This document shows positions 42,907-50,625 of a stretch of DNA of 57,544 nucleotides, one piece after another. Origin of the DNA: Bacteroidales bacterium. Its GTDB lineage: Bacteria; Bacteroidota; Bacteroidia; Bacteroidales; Marinilabiliaceae. Position 1 is the first letter of the stretch. Every line of letters begins with the position of its first letter. The position numbers were made by a program, and so were the translations under genes. The stretch is from NCBI GenBank assembly GCA_004552385.1, contig SFOL01000003.1, positions 1-57,544 of the forward strand. The letters are read 5' to 3'. Below the pieces are notes generated by a model. The model made no database searches and was not told the origin of the DNA. It was given only the letters and a program-made list of their open reading frames with translations.

Positions 42907-43084
42907 TGCGTTGTATGAATTTAGTAATTAATCCTTCTTTGACTTTTCAAAATCTGTGCTGATATACGTAATCATCATCACTTGTGTTCCATAAAAAGTG
43001 TTGACGTTTTTCTGTTATATATTATACTATCTTAATGTGGAGATAATATAGACTTTCCGCCACCGCTGCTGATGCGTCATGCAA

Positions 43085-43123
43085 AAACGGCACCAGGCTT
43101 CCCCACGAAACCTGGTGCCGTTT
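43085..43123 (-). terminator. Terminator after the 43159-43821 gene
   Basis: AAACGGCACCAGG at 43085-43097 pairs perfectly with CCTGGTGCCGTTT at 43111-43123, and on the minus strand the stem runs into tttttgc. It closes the gene just upstream. Confidence 0.75.
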
Positions 43124-43158
43124 CTTGTAAATGATGTCTTTTTGTGCTTGGCGCAGGG

Positions 43159-43821
43159 CTATGCCATTGGGACCCATTTGGGGTTGCGGCATGACAAAGA
43201 GTCCTGCCAAACGGCGTATATGTCATGCGCGCCCTGACGTGCGTTGCCCTCGGTCATGACGAGCCGGCTGCGCTTTGCGATGATTATGCTCACGGGCTGC
43301 TCAGTCTCGGCGGTCGAGATGGCGAAGTCTATGCCCAAGTCCTCTATCTTGGCCAGGTCTACACGGCTCGACGCATTGTCTACAATCACGCTGCATCTGC
43401 GCTTGTGCGCCGCGTCGCACAACGCCTTTATGGCCGACTCGCCATAGCTGGCCGAGCATAGCACGCTTGAGATGCACGTGTCCTCTTTAAGCACGTCGCT
43501 GACGGCCGTTGCCGCGTCTTGGCCGTTAGCCACGACTGCCGTGGCTGCTATGCGAAGTTCGTCGCATATGGCCGTCCAAAACTCCACCTCGTCATTCTCG
43601 CCGACCACGAGGATCTCGCCGCACATGGGCACTGCCGATGAGATGATGGATCTTGTCAACTCCCTGTGGCTTAGGCCGAGGCAAAGGCCTTCGTAGCCGG
43701 TCAGGTAAAAATGTTCCATGAGGTTCTTGTCTGCCGAGAGGTTGCTCAATACGCTTGCCGCATTCGCTGCGGCTGATGCCTCGGGCGTGCGCCTTAGCTG
43801 GTCGAACAAAGTAGCTTTCAT
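43159..43821 (-). CDS. Unrecognised protein, weakly like a class V aminotransferase core
   Basis: I do not recognise this 220-residue protein with confidence. The middle reads like the large domain of a fold-type I PLP enzyme: GEILVVGENDEVEFWTAI near residue 67, SVIVDNASSRVDLAKIEDLGIDFAIS near 144 (part), and then a strand ending AKRSRLVMTEGNAR. The Asp at VDN fits the PLP-pyridine Asp, but the place where the PLP Lys would follow (ISTAETEQPVS) has none. It is much shorter than real class V enzymes, so it may be a non-catalytic relative. A terminator follows it; hisH lies divergently upstream. Confidence 0.55.
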   Translation of the reverse strand: MKATLFDQLRRTPEASAAANAASVLSNLSADKNLMEHFYLTGYEGLCLGLSHRELTRSIISSAVPMCGEILVVGENDEVEFWTAICDELRIAATAVVANGQDAATAVSDVLKEDTCISSVLCSASYGESAIKALCDAAHKRRCSVIVDNASSRVDLAKIEDLGIDFAISTAETEQPVSIIIAKRSRLVMTEGNARQGAHDIYAVWQDSLSCRNPKWVPMA

Positions 43822-43964
43822 GGTTCTGTGGGGATTATGTGTTCAGTGTGTTTCTTTGCGATTTCGGTTCGTGAGTGGGTTTAGGAGCCTCCTTTCCTCC
43901 TCTCACATTACTAAGACAACTGACGGCACCGAAACACGTAGGCCATACGCAAAAAAAAATTACT

Positions 43965-43972
43965 TAATTTTG
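43965..43972 (+). promoter_or_regulatory. Candidate -7 box of hisH
   Basis: TAATTTTG at 43965-43972 fits TAnnTTTG, 46 bases before the hisH ATG. No TTTG is seen at the right distance upstream. No His-rich leader is present here, unlike at hisG. Confidence 0.4.
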
Positions 43973-44018
43973 CCCAAGTCCGTTTCGCTGACGAACTGAT
44001 ATTACATTTTACTCATAG

Positions 44019-44618
44019 ATGGAAGTCGCTGTAATAAAATATAACGCCGGCAATATTCGTTCGGTTATGAACGCCCTTGATCGCCTCGGGGTCTCCGCCC
44101 ACCTTACTGACGACCCTGCCGCGATACGCTCGGCGGATAAGGTCATATTCCCTGGTCAAGGTGAGGCTTCGACCACTATGGCGCATTTGCGTCAGTCGGG
44201 TCTCGACAATGTCATACTATCGCTCCGCCAGCCTGTCTTGGGCATCTGCGTCGGAATGCAGCTTCTCTGCAGACACTCTGAGGAGGGTGACGTCGATTGC
44301 CTCGGAGTCTTTGACGTGCCTGTGCTCCGCTTTCCCATTCCCGAGCCTAATACCTTGAACCTTAAGGTTCCACAACTCGGATGGAACGAGATTTATGACG
44401 TGAAGGCGCCACTCTTTTCCGAGGCTCAGGAGAACGCCTACGTCTATTGCATCCACAGCTATTATGCTCCCGTGTGCAAATACACGGTAGCCACGAGCCG
44501 ACATACAGTCGAATACAGTAATGCGCTGCGTAGGGATAACTTCTTCGCAACGCAGTTCCACCCGGAAAAGAGTGGTTCTGTCGGCGAGGACGTCTTACGC
44601 AACTTCCTGTCAATCTGA
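44019..44618 (+). CDS. hisH: Imidazole glycerol phosphate synthase glutaminase subunit HisH
   Basis: HisH is the glutaminase that feeds ammonia to HisF in the fifth step of histidine synthesis. The 199-residue protein has the nucleophilic Cys in LGICVGMQLLC near residue 80 and the His-Glu pair in FFATQFHPEKSG near 178. YNAGNIRSV at the start is also typical. It stands alone: hisA, hisF and hisIE do not follow, and a strong terminator lies just after the stop. It is 38 kb from hisGDCB. Confidence 0.95.
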   Translation: MEVAVIKYNAGNIRSVMNALDRLGVSAHLTDDPAAIRSADKVIFPGQGEASTTMAHLRQSGLDNVILSLRQPVLGICVGMQLLCRHSEEGDVDCLGVFDVPVLRFPIPEPNTLNLKVPQLGWNEIYDVKAPLFSEAQENAYVYCIHSYYAPVCKYTVATSRHTVEYSNALRRDNFFATQFHPEKSGSVGEDVLRNFLSI

Positions 44619-44658
44619 GGCGACGACCCCGCTCAATGTCGCTGACTTGTAAACGATA

Positions 44659-44698
44659 ATCCCCGCCAGGGCGCGAGCCTTGGCGGGGATCTTTTTTT
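44659..44698 (+). terminator. Terminator after hisH
   Basis: ATCCCCGCCA at 44659-44668 pairs with TGGCGGGGAT at 44681-44690, with AGG/CCT inside, followed by seven T. It ends hisH transcription before the convergent hppA gene. Confidence 0.85.
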
Positions 44699-44711
44699 AG
44701 TGCGTTTCTCC

Positions 44712-46988
44712 CTATCCGAGCAGGGAGAACGTGATTGTCAGGCCCGCCATGACGACGGATACCATGCTCATGAGCTTTATGAGGATGTTAAGCGAAGGGC
44801 CTGACGTGTCCTTGAACGGGTCTCCGACAGTGTCTCCCACCACGGCCGATTTGTGGCATTCGGAGCCTTTGCCGCCATGGTTGCCCTTCTCGATGAACTT
44901 TTTAGCGTTGTCCCACGCTCCTCCCGCGTTGTTGAGCATCACGGCGAGCGTGAAGCCGGCTGTGAGGCCGCCGCCCAGAAGACCTATTACGCCAGGGACT
45001 CCGAAGAGCAGACCTACGCAGACCGGGACGACAATGGCCAGGATGGATGGCAGGATCATCTCATGTTGAGCGCCTTTTGTGGAGATCTCCACGCAGCGAG
45101 CGTAGTCCGGCGTGCCTTTCCCATCCATGATGCCCGGAATCTCACGGAACTGGCGCCTGACCTCATCCACCATCTTTGAGGCGGCGCGGCCAACAGCCTT
45201 CATACTCATGGCGCAGAAGAGGAACGCCATCATTGCGCCAATGAAGAGGCCGCCGAGGAGGAGCGGGTTGAACATTGAGAGGTCGAACGCCGTGACGAAG
45301 TCCTTTATCGTGGCTTCGCTCAGGGCTATAGCCCCGTCGGGCACCTGCGCGGCCTTGGACGTGTAGAATATCGTGTCGCCAATCTGCTTCAGGCCGTCGC
45401 CATCGTTCGCTATGCGTACCATCCACATTTTGATCTCCTCAATGTAGGCGGCCAGCAGCGCCATGGCGGTCAATGCGGCTGAGCCTATGGCGAAGCCTTT
45501 GCCAGTGGCTGCTGTCGTGTTGCCGAGTCCGTCCAGGGCGTCGGTGCGTTCGCGCACTTCGGAGGGCAGTCCGCTCATCTCGGCGTTGCCGCCAGCGTTG
45601 TCGGCAATGGGGCCGAACGCGTCAGTGGCCAAAGTGACGCCGAGGGTGGAGAGCATGCCCACCGCCGCGAAGCCTATGCCATACACGCCCATGGCGTAGT
45701 TGCTGAACCCTCCGGCAAAGCCGAAGGCGGCAATGATGGCCGCCGCCACGGTGACGACTGGCAACCAAGTGGACTGCATGCCGACCGCTATGCCCTCTAT
45801 GATGGTCGTGGCGGCGCCCTGCTGAGTCTGCGCCGCGATGCCTTTGGTGGGCTTGTATTCGTCAGAAGTGAAATACTCAGTGCCTTGGCCTATGATGACG
45901 CCCGCCGCCAGACCGGCTATCACGGAGCCGAAGATGCCCCATGACAGCATCCCGAGCGCAGCCATGACGGCCACGGCCGCCAAAATAAGAGCCGACGCCC
46001 CGCCCGTGCCGAGCAGCAAGGCGTTAAGTAGGTTCTTCTGGCTCGCGCCCTCCCTGGTCCGTACGGCGAATACGCCTATGATAGAGAGTATTGTGCCTAT
46101 GGCCGCCACAACCATCGGGGCCACTATCAAGCTCCACTGCTCAGCGTCGGATATGGCCGGGATGGCCGCTCCAAGTGCGGCGGTCGACAATATCGAGCCG
46201 CAATAGCTTTCATACAGGTCGGCGCCCATGCCGGCCACGTCGCCAACGTTATCGCCGACGTTGTCGGCTATGGTGGCCGGGTTTCTCGGGTCGTCCTCGG
46301 GGATGCCGGCCTCTACTTTGCCTACGAGGTCGGCGCCCACGTCCGCCGCCTTGGTGTATATGCCGCCGCCAACTCGCGCGAAGAGCGCCTGGGTGGACGC
46401 ACCCATGCCGAACGTCAGCATGGTGGCGGTGATCTCAACCATCTTGGAGTGGTCGTCTGTGCCCGGGTGGACAAACGTAAGGCCGCAGAAGTCAAGGCCG
46501 TTCCGCATATTCTCGGGTGTGAAGACCAGGTCGTTCAGTATGTAGAACCATGCGGCGATGTCAAGCAGGCCGAAGCCCACCACCACGAGACCCATGACCG
46601 CGCCCGAGCGGAAGGCCACGCGGAGACCCTTGTTGAGGCTCTCCCTCGCACCGTTTGCCGTGCGGGCCGACGCGTTGGTGGCTGTCTTCATGCCCAAATA
46701 GCCGCACAGGCCGCTGAAGAAGCCGCCCGAGAGGAACGCTACGGGGACGAACGGGTTCTGAACTCCCATGTAGGCCAAGGCCGCCAGGAGAAGGGCCAAG
46801 ACTATGAAGACCTTGATTACTACGCTGTATTGGCGGCGCAAATAGGCCATAGCACCCTCGCGTACGTAACCGGCAATTTCCGCCATGCGGGGCGTGCCCT
46901 CGCTGTTTTTCATCATCCCGCGGTAGAAGAGCCATGCGAAGAACAACGCTATGGCCGAGCTAAGCGGGATTAGCCAAAATATGCTCAT
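44712..46988 (-). CDS. hppA: Membrane-bound ion-translocating pyrophosphatase
   Basis: This 758-residue protein, with about 16 membrane helices, couples PPi hydrolysis to H+ or Na+ export. The catalytic site motif DVGADLVGKVEAGIPEDDPRN (part: DVGADLVGKVE) lies near residue 222, IADNVGDNVGD near 245, and GDTVGDPFKDTSGPS near 720. GNTTAATGKG near 490 has Ala and Gly where K+-independent enzymes have Lys and Thr, so it is of the K+-dependent class. Whether it pumps Na+, H+ or both is not settled. It is a single gene. Confidence 0.95.
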   Translation of the reverse strand: MSIFWLIPLSSAIALFFAWLFYRGMMKNSEGTPRMAEIAGYVREGAMAYLRRQYSVVIKVFIVLALLLAALAYMGVQNPFVPVAFLSGGFFSGLCGYLGMKTATNASARTANGARESLNKGLRVAFRSGAVMGLVVVGFGLLDIAAWFYILNDLVFTPENMRNGLDFCGLTFVHPGTDDHSKMVEITATMLTFGMGASTQALFARVGGGIYTKAADVGADLVGKVEAGIPEDDPRNPATIADNVGDNVGDVAGMGADLYESYCGSILSTAALGAAIPAISDAEQWSLIVAPMVVAAIGTILSIIGVFAVRTREGASQKNLLNALLLGTGGASALILAAVAVMAALGMLSWGIFGSVIAGLAAGVIIGQGTEYFTSDEYKPTKGIAAQTQQGAATTIIEGIAVGMQSTWLPVVTVAAAIIAAFGFAGGFSNYAMGVYGIGFAAVGMLSTLGVTLATDAFGPIADNAGGNAEMSGLPSEVRERTDALDGLGNTTAATGKGFAIGSAALTAMALLAAYIEEIKMWMVRIANDGDGLKQIGDTIFYTSKAAQVPDGAIALSEATIKDFVTAFDLSMFNPLLLGGLFIGAMMAFLFCAMSMKAVGRAASKMVDEVRRQFREIPGIMDGKGTPDYARCVEISTKGAQHEMILPSILAIVVPVCVGLLFGVPGVIGLLGGGLTAGFTLAVMLNNAGGAWDNAKKFIEKGNHGGKGSECHKSAVVGDTVGDPFKDTSGPSLNILIKLMSMVSVVMAGLTITFSLLG

Positions 46989-47165
46989 ACTTGTTTGTTT
47001 ATGTGGGTTTTGCGTTTCGTGGCTCGAGATTTCGCGCCATCTCTGAATTTGTGTTTCCCTGTTTTAAACTTGGTTTTATGCATTGGCTGCCAATCGGGAA
47101 TGCCAATTGATTGTGGGAGCTTGTTTTGGGTGCGCCAAGGCTCCATGTTGGAATGCCCTCTTTTG

Positions 47166-47196
47166 TAAAGATATGCAAATGAACGTTATTTAACAA
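47166..47196 (-). promoter_or_regulatory. Candidate promoter of hppA
   Basis: On the minus strand TTG is followed after 20 bases by TATCTTTA (47173-47166). The last base differs from the TAnnTTTG consensus. It would give a leader of about 170 bases. Confidence 0.35.
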
Positions 47197-47234
47197 GCCT
47201 TTATGCTTCAAATTCATAATTTAGCACTGCTATT

Positions 47235-47500
47235 GGTGCATAGCGAAGCGCCTGTCAGTTTGGCCGTTGGCCACTCTCTTGGGTGTTGCCGCTTTGCTTA
47301 AAAGGGAACCGGGTGAGAATCCCGGACTGTCCCGCAGCTGTGTGCCGATTGGTCGCCTCCTGCCCCTGTGTCTGATTCGGGTGCGGGCGCGGCCGCTGTC
47401 CCGGGCATTATGCCATTGCCCCTTTCCTCCGTCTCGCGGTGGGGGGTGAGAAGGCGTCTCGGGGTCGGATATCGGCGAGCCAGAAGACCTGCCAATGCGT
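47235..47500 (+). ncRNA. Cobalamin riboswitch
   Basis: The core AAGGGAACCGGGTGAGAATC (from 47302) followed by GGACTGTCCCGCAGCTG matches the cobalamin aptamer. AGCCAGAAGACCTGCC at 47478-47493 is a near-perfect B12 box. The stretch between them holds the variable arm. It lies on the plus strand about 310 bases before the first gene of a B12-uptake operon, so it very probably lowers that operon's expression when cobalamin is plentiful. The 5' edge is approximate. Confidence 0.92.
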
Positions 47501-47526
47501 TTTCTTGTCCTCGAGCCTGCCTTTTT

Positions 47527-47551
47527 TGAGGGGGAGCTTATAGCCCCCTCA
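47527..47551 (+). other. Hairpin just after the riboswitch aptamer
   Basis: TGAGGGGG at 47527-47534 pairs perfectly with CCCCCTCA at 47544-47551. It has no T-tract after it. It may be part of the expression platform; this is inference. Confidence 0.45.
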
Positions 47552-47575
47552 GTGAGCAAGATCGGAGAATGAGCC

Positions 47576-47743
47576 GTGCGTCTTTTGCCCCGCGGATTGG
47601 GCGGCATGGCTGTGATGTGCCTCCTCGTGGTCGGAGTGCGGCTTTGGTGCCGCGTCGGCTCGTGGCGGCTGCTCCCTTTATTTTGCTTGTTGCAAGGCAC
47701 CCTCACAGCATTAATATGTGGGCGCGCGGACAGTCTTTTGTAG
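47576..47743 (+). CDS. Possible small hydrophobic ORF in the riboswitch leader
   Basis: A GTG-started frame of 55 codons lies between the aptamer and the leader terminator. It reads mostly hydrophobic residues (for example MAVMCLLVVGVRLWC) with several Arg and Cys, as in a small membrane protein. Its stop overlaps the terminator stem. There is no clear ribosome site or codon signal, and an ORF by chance is possible in this GC-rich leader. Confidence 0.22.
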   Translation: MRLLPRGLGGMAVMCLLVVGVRLWCRVGSWRLLPLFCLLQGTLTALICGRADSLL

Positions 47744-47763
47744 CTGCCCGCGCGCTTTTTTTG
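47722..47763 (+). terminator. Terminator in the B12 operon leader
   Basis: GCGCGCGGACAG at 47722-47733 pairs with CTGCCCGCGCGC at 47744-47755 in 11 of 12 positions, followed by seven T. It lies after the riboswitch and 44 bases before the first gene, so it may be the transcriptional OFF switch of the riboswitch, or a gate on read-through. Confidence 0.7.
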
Positions 47764-47806
47764 TTGTTGACCTGTGCGATAACCTGATTAATAAACATAT
47801 CCTATT

Positions 47807-48559
47807 ATGAAAAAAAGCCTTCTTTTTGCGCTTGGACTTTGCGCCTCGCTGACGTTCTTCACCTCCTGCGACGATGACGACGACGACCCCGAATACACCG
47901 ACATTGTCACATTCGAGGACGTGGATCTTGGCGAAGCCGGTTATGACGACCAGAACACATTCGTCTATGACAATGTCTTGATTTTCGTCAACAACCACGA
48001 GTCGTGGGGCAGCTACTTCGGCGTTAGTTCTAAGACCGACACCACCACGGCCGGCTATCAGAATGACGCCAGCGTATTCGGCGTTGGCGGTAACGCCGGC
48101 AGCAAGTGCTTCGGCTACTGCTATTATTCAGAGTATACGGGCGAGGGCGCCATCATTGAGGTTGTTGACGGCAACCAGGCTGGCGTGGCGTCAGTCTCTC
48201 CGAACCGAGTTTATGTCTCCCTCACCACCTACGCTGCTCTCGCCCTGCGCGACGGTAATGACGGCGGTGGTTATGGCGAAGCCGTCAAGCTCAAGAAGGG
48301 TGGATTTTTCAGCGCCACCTTCACCGGCTTCCTCGATGGGCAGAAGACTGCGTCCGTAACCGCCTATCCTGGCGATTTCCGCGGTGCTGAATTGCGCCTT
48401 ATGACCTCATGGACGGCCGTGGACCTTAAGCCACTCGGCAAGGTTGATAAGGTCGAGGTGACCATTGGCGGTAGCGATGACTTGTATGGCGACTATGGCT
48501 TCAACGCCCCCGCATATATCGCCATAGACGACTTCTCGTTCACCAGGAACGGCAGGTAA
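47807..48559 (+). CDS. DUF4465 surface lipoprotein of the B12 operon (possible BtuH-type binder)
   Basis: This 250-residue lipoprotein has a lipobox FFTSC with Cys21 followed by six Asp, an acidic surface-export signal like that of Bacteroidetes surface lipoproteins. The rest resembles DUF4465: TFEDVDLGEAGYDD near residue 36 and APAYIAIDDFSFTRNG at the end. Related lipoproteins in Bacteroides B12 loci (BtuH) bind cobalamin at the cell surface. I infer a cobalamin-binding role from the riboswitch and the btuB gene, but I am not sure that this domain equals BtuH. Confidence 0.75.
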   Translation: MKKSLLFALGLCASLTFFTSCDDDDDDPEYTDIVTFEDVDLGEAGYDDQNTFVYDNVLIFVNNHESWGSYFGVSSKTDTTTAGYQNDASVFGVGGNAGSKCFGYCYYSEYTGEGAIIEVVDGNQAGVASVSPNRVYVSLTTYAALALRDGNDGGGYGEAVKLKKGGFFSATFTGFLDGQKTASVTAYPGDFRGAELRLMTSWTAVDLKPLGKVDKVEVTIGGSDDLYGDYGFNAPAYIAIDDFSFTRNGR

Positions 48560-48591
48560 GTAGCCGGTTTCCATTCATCATCCTGAACGGA

Positions 48592-50625
48592 TTGGTGCGC
48601 ATTAATATCATAAGCCACGGCACGGTGCGACATCTCCTCTGCGCCGCGGCTCTTTATTTCATCGTCAGCGCCGGGCAGTCTGCCGCCCAAAGCTCCTTGA
48701 CAGACTCTGTCCACGCTATTGGCGAGGTCACTGTCGCGGCGCGCTCTTTCCGCGAGGTCATCCCGAGTCAGAAGCTCCAGGGGGAGGAGCTTGCGCGGCT
48801 TTGCTCACACTCGGTGGCTGACGCGTTGCGACTTTTCGCCGGCGTGCAGGTCAAGGATTATGGCGGAGTGGGTGGCATTAAGACCATCAACATACGCTCC
48901 ATGGGTTCGCACCACGTGGGCGTCTTTTATGACGGCGTGCAGCTCAGCAATGTCCAAAACGGGCAGGTCGACCTCGGAGCCTTCAGCCTCGACAACATAG
49001 AGGCGGTGACTCTCCATAATGGTCAGCGCAGCGAGATCTTTCAAAGCGCGAGGGACTTTAACACCGCCGGCACCGTCTATATGTGGACGCGCCGGCCCAG
49101 GTTCGCCAATGGCAAGTCTCTCGGCGTCAGCGCGTCCGTCAAGACTGGCTCTTTCGACCTGGTCAACCCTGCGGCATCGGCGGATCTCAAGCTCTCGCCG
49201 CGCTCTTCCGTCTCATTCTCGGCCGAGCACCTCCGCAGTAGCGGTGAGTACACCTTCCGCTATCGGAGGCAGAACCCTCAGACGGGAGCCATTGTCTATG
49301 ACACCACCGCATGCCGTCATAACGGAGACATAACCGCCACGCGCGTTGAGGCCGCGCTATTCTCCTCGTTGCCAAACGCTGAGCTCTACCTGAAGCTTTA
49401 TAACTACACGTCGGATCGTGGAGTGCCTGGAGCCATCGTCAATAACGTATGGCGGCGCGGGGAGCGCATTGGCGATAACAACAGCTTTGCGCAGGGCACT
49501 CTCACCCTTACTCCGCAAGGGTTGTATAAACTTAAGGCGTTGGGTAAATGGGCTATGTATCGCACTCATTATCAAAATAATGACACCAGCTCCATCAAGG
49601 TCGACAACCGTTACACCCAGCGTGAGGCCTATGCCAGCGCGGCAAACCTTTTCCGCCTCACGCCCGCATGGGATGTCAGCATAGCGCTCGACGCCGCGTG
49701 GAACGACATGACGGCCGACCTCTACAACTTCGCCGAGCCCACGCGCTGGACTTTCATGTCGGCCGTGGCCACGAGCGTCGCGTGGCGAGGGCTCAAGGCG
49801 CAGGCCAGCCTCGTAGTCACGCTTGTGAGCGACAGGACGGAGCGCACGGCCGATCCACCCACTCGCAAGGCTTGGACGCCTGCCGTCTTCCTCTCGTTCC
49901 GGCCAGGCTCATGCCCCCTCGCCGTCAGGGCTTTCGCCAAGAAGAGCTTCCGTATGCCAACATTCAACGACCTCTATTATGCCGACATGGGCAACTCGAT
50001 CCTCAGCCCCGAGAAGACTATGCAATATAATGCCGGACTCTCCCTCAATTTGTCATCCGGAATTCTGCAAAGCCTCGTCTTTCAGGCCGATGTCTATTAC
50101 AATGAGGTGACTGACAAGATTGTGGCCTACCCCAAGGGGCAACAGTTCCGCTGGACGATGCTAAACCTTGGCAAGGTCGAGATCAGAGGATTTGACGTGT
50201 CGGCATCGGCCTCTCTCGCCCCTGTGGCGGAGGCCTCCCTTTCCGCCAAGCTGCAATATACGCTCCAGCAGGCCATCGACGTGACCAGCAGAGCCGATGC
50301 ATATTACCGCGACCAGATACCATACGTGCCGAGGCACAGCGGGTCGGCTTCGCTCGTGGCGTCTTGGCGAGGGTGGGGGCTTGACTACTCGTTCATCTAC
50401 ACCGGCGAGAGGTGGTCGCAACAGGAGAATATCATATATAACTATGTCATGCCGTGGTATACGCACGACGTCTCTTTGCTCCGCGACTTCGCGCTCAGGC
50501 GTGCTGACGCATCGCTCCGTATCCAGGTGGAGGTTAACAACCTGCTCGATCAGGATTATGACGTCATAGTCAACTATCCCATGCCCGGACGCAATGCGCG
50601 TCTCACCCTTAGATATTCAATGTGA
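48592..50625 (+). CDS. btuB: TonB-dependent cobalamin receptor (BtuB-like)
   Basis: This 677-residue protein is a TonB-dependent outer-membrane receptor. It has a signal peptide (about 1-33), a plug domain with GVGGIKTINIRSMG near residue 90 and GVQLSNVQNGQVDLG near 117, and a 22-strand barrel to the end. There is no CarboxypepD_reg extension and no SusD partner. Location under a cobalamin riboswitch and next to a BtuG-like gene makes B12 the likely substrate. The start is TTG at 48592 or GTG at 48595. The stop overlaps the next start by one base. Confidence 0.85.
   Translation: MVRINIISHGTVRHLLCAAALYFIVSAGQSAAQSSLTDSVHAIGEVTVAARSFREVIPSQKLQGEELARLCSHSVADALRLFAGVQVKDYGGVGGIKTINIRSMGSHHVGVFYDGVQLSNVQNGQVDLGAFSLDNIEAVTLHNGQRSEIFQSARDFNTAGTVYMWTRRPRFANGKSLGVSASVKTGSFDLVNPAASADLKLSPRSSVSFSAEHLRSSGEYTFRYRRQNPQTGAIVYDTTACRHNGDITATRVEAALFSSLPNAELYLKLYNYTSDRGVPGAIVNNVWRRGERIGDNNSFAQGTLTLTPQGLYKLKALGKWAMYRTHYQNNDTSSIKVDNRYTQREAYASAANLFRLTPAWDVSIALDAAWNDMTADLYNFAEPTRWTFMSAVATSVAWRGLKAQASLVVTLVSDRTERTADPPTRKAWTPAVFLSFRPGSCPLAVRAFAKKSFRMPTFNDLYYADMGNSILSPEKTMQYNAGLSLNLSSGILQSLVFQADVYYNEVTDKIVAYPKGQQFRWTMLNLGKVEIRGFDVSASASLAPVAEASLSAKLQYTLQQAIDVTSRADAYYRDQIPYVPRHSGSASLVASWRGWGLDYSFIYTGERWSQQENIIYNYVMPWYTHDVSLLRDFALRRADASLRIQVEVNNLLDQDYDVIVNYPMPGRNARLTLRYSM

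Noticed and set aside
47230..47706. A 158-codon minus-strand frame over the riboswitch
   Set aside because: It reads low-complexity Arg/Pro/Ser and overlaps a clear cobalamin aptamer on the other strand.
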